Assembly: GCA_913060845.1 (NCBI GenBank)
Contig: CAJXVF010000079.1
Span: 1 to 8,288, forward strand
Direction: 5' to 3'
DNA length: 8,288 nucleotides
From: an uncultured Alphaproteobacteria bacterium
Lineage (GTDB): Bacteria > Pseudomonadota > Alphaproteobacteria > Bin95
The stretch's first letter is position 1, and the number at the start of each line of letters is the position of its first letter. The translations under genes were made by a program, and so were the position numbers. The notes under the pieces were generated by a model. The model had not been told where the DNA came from, did not search any database, and worked only from the letters and a program-made list of their open reading frames with translations. Below are positions 6,642-8,288 of this stretch, in pieces.

Positions 6642-7747
6642 TGGCCCGGCGCGCAAAATTAGCTGAGGTCGAGGAGACCAATCCGGATCATCCACGTTTG
6701 GCGACCTCACTTCTGGGCCACCGCAGCCAAGAGCAGACGTTTCTGGACGCCTTCAATGCCAGCCGTATGCATCACGCTTGGCTGTTGCATGGCGCCAAAG
6801 GCATCGGCAAAGCGACATTTGCCTATCGTGCCGCGCGATTTTTGATGTCAGAGGGTGCCAGTGACGCTGCAGATAGCCTGTTCGGCGTTGCTGCCCCGCC
6901 CCAAAGCCTTGATGCAGCGCCTGACCACAGGGCTGTCCGCCTAATCATTGCTGGCTCACATCCTGATATGTTTGCACTCGAAGCGTCTCGGAAAACGCCG
7001 CGCGGGCCTGCCACAATTGCTGTAGATGATGTGCGAACATTGATTGAATCGACGCATCTCACCATTACTGATGGCAGTTGGCGGGTCGTCATCATTGACG
7101 CGACCGACAGTCTCAACCGGTCCTCTGCCAACACTCTGTTGAAGCTGATCGAAGAACCGCCGCCACGCACGGTTCTGTTCATTATCTCGCATCAGGTGGG
7201 CGGCGTTCTGCCAACCATTCGGTCACGCTGCTTGCGGTTGCCATTTGCTGGCATCGAAGATCAGGATGTCGCCCGTATTTTAGCCGCACGTAGACCAGAC
7301 GCCGACGCGGATGCCATCGGCCAAGCCGTTCGGCTCTCTGCTGGATCGCCAGGACGTGGGATCGCGCTGCTTGATGGCGGCGGCAGCGGTATTGTTGACG
7401 CTCTAGCGGAAGTGCTGGAAGGCAGACGAGGCGAGGGCGGATTAAAGGCTGAAGCATTTGCTGCACTCGTCGCTAAGGACCCGTTCCATTACGCAATCGC
7501 GGGCGAGGCGCTGACGGCTTGGCTTGCGGGTGCAGCTCGCCCTGCAGACGCTGCACCTGTCGCTGGTATGACGGAGGCCCTGACTGCACAAGCCCGCCAC
7601 GCCGCACGGCTTGGCCCCAAGCCGTGGCTCGATCTCTATCAACATGCAACGACCCGGATGGAGCGCACCAGCGCTGTAAACCTTGACCCCGTTCAGGTGC
7701 TGGTAGATATCTTGCTCAGAATTCAGGCGCTGCTCGCCCGCGCGTGA
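6641..7747 (+). CDS. holB: DNA polymerase III subunit delta-prime (clamp loader)
   Basis: This 368-residue AAA+ family protein forms the stator of the clamp loader that places the beta clamp on primed DNA. HAWLLHGAKGIGKATFAYR (45-63) is the P-loop region; it reads GKAT rather than GK[ST], as is usual for delta-prime subunits, which need not hydrolyse ATP. VVIIDATDSLN (149-159) is a degenerate Walker B, ANTLLKLIEEPP (163-174) is strongly conserved, and TIRSRC (192-197) carries the SRC motif whose Arg acts in trans on a neighbouring subunit. The zinc-binding Cys cluster of the E. coli protein is absent. The C-terminal part (210-368) is helical and less conserved, as expected. GGAAG (6629-6633) lies 7 bases before the ATG, and the gene overlaps tmk by one base (TAATG). 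The tmk-holB-metG order is common in alphaproteobacteria. Confidence 0.94.
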   Translation: MARRAKLAEVEETNPDHPRLATSLLGHRSQEQTFLDAFNASRMHHAWLLHGAKGIGKATFAYRAARFLMSEGASDAADSLFGVAAPPQSLDAAPDHRAVRLIIAGSHPDMFALEASRKTPRGPATIAVDDVRTLIESTHLTITDGSWRVVIIDATDSLNRSSANTLLKLIEEPPPRTVLFIISHQVGGVLPTIRSRCLRLPFAGIEDQDVARILAARRPDADADAIGQAVRLSAGSPGRGIALLDGGGSGIVDALAEVLEGRRGEGGLKAEAFAALVAKDPFHYAIAGEALTAWLAGAARPADAAPVAGMTEALTAQARHAARLGPKPWLDLYQHATTRMERTSAVNLDPVQVLVDILLRIQALLARA

Positions 7748-7798
7748 CGTACGCCCTAACGCCATTCAGCCGTATCTCTTCGTTTAGGAGCTGGCGCT

Positions 7799-8288
7799 AT
7801 GCCCGCTAATCAGTCTTTTTACATCACGACGCCAATTTATTACGTCAATGATGACCCTCATATCGGCCATGCCTACACAACGCTTGCCTGCGATGCGCTT
7901 GCCCGGTTTAAGCGGCTGGATGGCTATGACGTCCACTTCCTGACCGGCACCGATGAGCACGGCCAGAAGGTTGAGAAAGCCGCTGCAGATGCGGGGGTTG
8001 ATCCGCAGGCGTTCACAGATCGCGTGTCTCAACGGTTCCGCCAGCTCGCTGACGACATGGGCTTCACCCATGATGACTTCATTCGCACGACCGAACCTCG
8101 GCACATCGAAGCCGCACAGGCGATCTGGAAACGGCTCATCGATCGCGGGGAGATTTATCTGGGCGCATATGAAGGTTGGTATGCCATCCGTGATGAAGCA
8201 TTTTATGCGGAAAGCGAGCTAACCAAAGGCCCTGATGGCGAAAAATTGGCTCCGACCGGCGCGCCGGTCGGAGCCAATTTTTCGCCAT
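7799..8288 (+). CDS. metG: Methionine-tRNA ligase, 5' part only (cut by contig end)
   Basis: This is the N-terminal catalytic part of methionyl-tRNA synthetase, which charges tRNA-Met with methionine using ATP. AGGAG (7786-7790) lies 8 bases before the ATG at 7799. PHIGHAYT contains the class I HIGH signature (H21-I-G-H24), and LTGTDEHGQK (48-57) and YEGWYAIRDEAFY (124-136) are typical. RDEAFY lacks the Cys residues of zinc-carrying forms, which fits the alphaproteobacterial type. The reading is sound to about residue 157 (PTGAPV). The expected continuation in relatives is EWVEE..YFFRLS, but the sequence reads GANFSP, because bases from about 8271 onwards are a mirror copy of the preceding strand. 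The full gene would be roughly 500 codons or more, so about two thirds are missing, including KMSKS and the anticodon-binding domain. Confidence 0.95.
   Translation, partial: MPANQSFYITTPIYYVNDDPHIGHAYTTLACDALARFKRLDGYDVHFLTGTDEHGQKVEKAAADAGVDPQAFTDRVSQRFRQLADDMGFTHDDFIRTTEPRHIEAAQAIWKRLIDRGEIYLGAYEGWYAIRDEAFYAESELTKGPDGEKLAPTGAPVGANFSP
8235..8288. repeat. Perfect 54-bp palindrome at contig end (probable fold-back artefact)
   Basis: ATGGCGAAAAATTGGCTCCG at 8235-8254 is repeated as its exact reverse complement at 8269-8288. The whole stretch is a perfect palindrome centred between 8261 and 8262 (GGCG/CGCC), with no spacer. The inner CGACCGGCGCGCCGGTCG (8253-8270) is compatible with the normal MetG protein sequence (PTGAPV) and is probably native. 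The outer right arm (about 8271-8288) replaces expected MetG residues and ends exactly at the contig edge. A polymerase that snapped back on the native palindrome, or an assembler that joined reads from both strands there, would give this pattern. Confidence 0.93.

Noticed and set aside
6791..6820. A broken Walker A motif in HolB (GKAT in place of GK[ST]) as a sign of gene decay
   Set aside because: Delta-prime subunits commonly have degenerate nucleotide sites, and the SRC motif and the rest of the protein are intact.
8235..8288. A rho-independent terminator or hairpin telomere
   Set aside because: It sits inside the catalytic domain of MetG, the arms are perfectly matched with no loop, and it ends exactly at the contig edge. 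This fits a chimera better than a biological structure.

Overview
The window is a fragment of an alphaproteobacterial chromosome. This is judged from protein-level resemblance of every gene and from the order RlpA, D,D-carboxypeptidase, tmk, holB, metG, which is common in that class. The order or genus cannot be fixed from the sequence alone. All genes lie on the plus strand and are tightly packed. Most of the window is conserved housekeeping and envelope material. No IS element, CRISPR array, tRNA, rRNA or integrase was seen.

Both ends of the contig look technical rather than biological. Bases 1-30 match the Nextera (Tn5) read-2 adapter, including the 19-bp mosaic end. Bases 8235-8288 form a perfect 54-bp palindrome whose right half breaks the MetG reading frame away from the expected protein sequence, so it is best explained as a fold-back chimera grown from a smaller native palindrome.

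Layout: 31-249 holds no recognised gene. At 250-1656 is a type I secretion periplasmic adaptor (HlyD family) whose ABC-transporter partner is not in the window. At 1666-2781 is a membrane-anchored M23 (LytM-type) metallopeptidase with a C-terminal beta-rich domain, 9 bp after the adaptor. After a 96-bp gap comes an uninterrupted run: an MltB-type lytic transglycosylase (2878-3939), the lipoprotein RlpA with a SPOR domain (3945-4826), a DacC/PBP5-type D,D-carboxypeptidase (4842-5984), thymidylate kinase (5988-6641, TTG start) and the DNA polymerase III delta-prime subunit (6641-7747). After 51 bp comes the 5' part of methionyl-tRNA synthetase (7799 to the end).

Four consecutive genes (M23, MltB, RlpA, DacC) act on peptidoglycan: cross-link cleavage, glycan cleavage, septal glycan cleavage and terminal D-Ala trimming. 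They are followed by genes for dTTP supply, clamp loading and tRNA charging. The spacing (9, 5, 15 and 3 bp gaps and a 1-bp overlap) argues for one or two operons joining wall remodelling to replication and translation functions. I found no convincing undescribed system. The points most worth a second look are the adaptor-M23 pair without a visible ABC gene, and the forced TTG start of tmk two codons after, and in the same frame as, the dacC stop.
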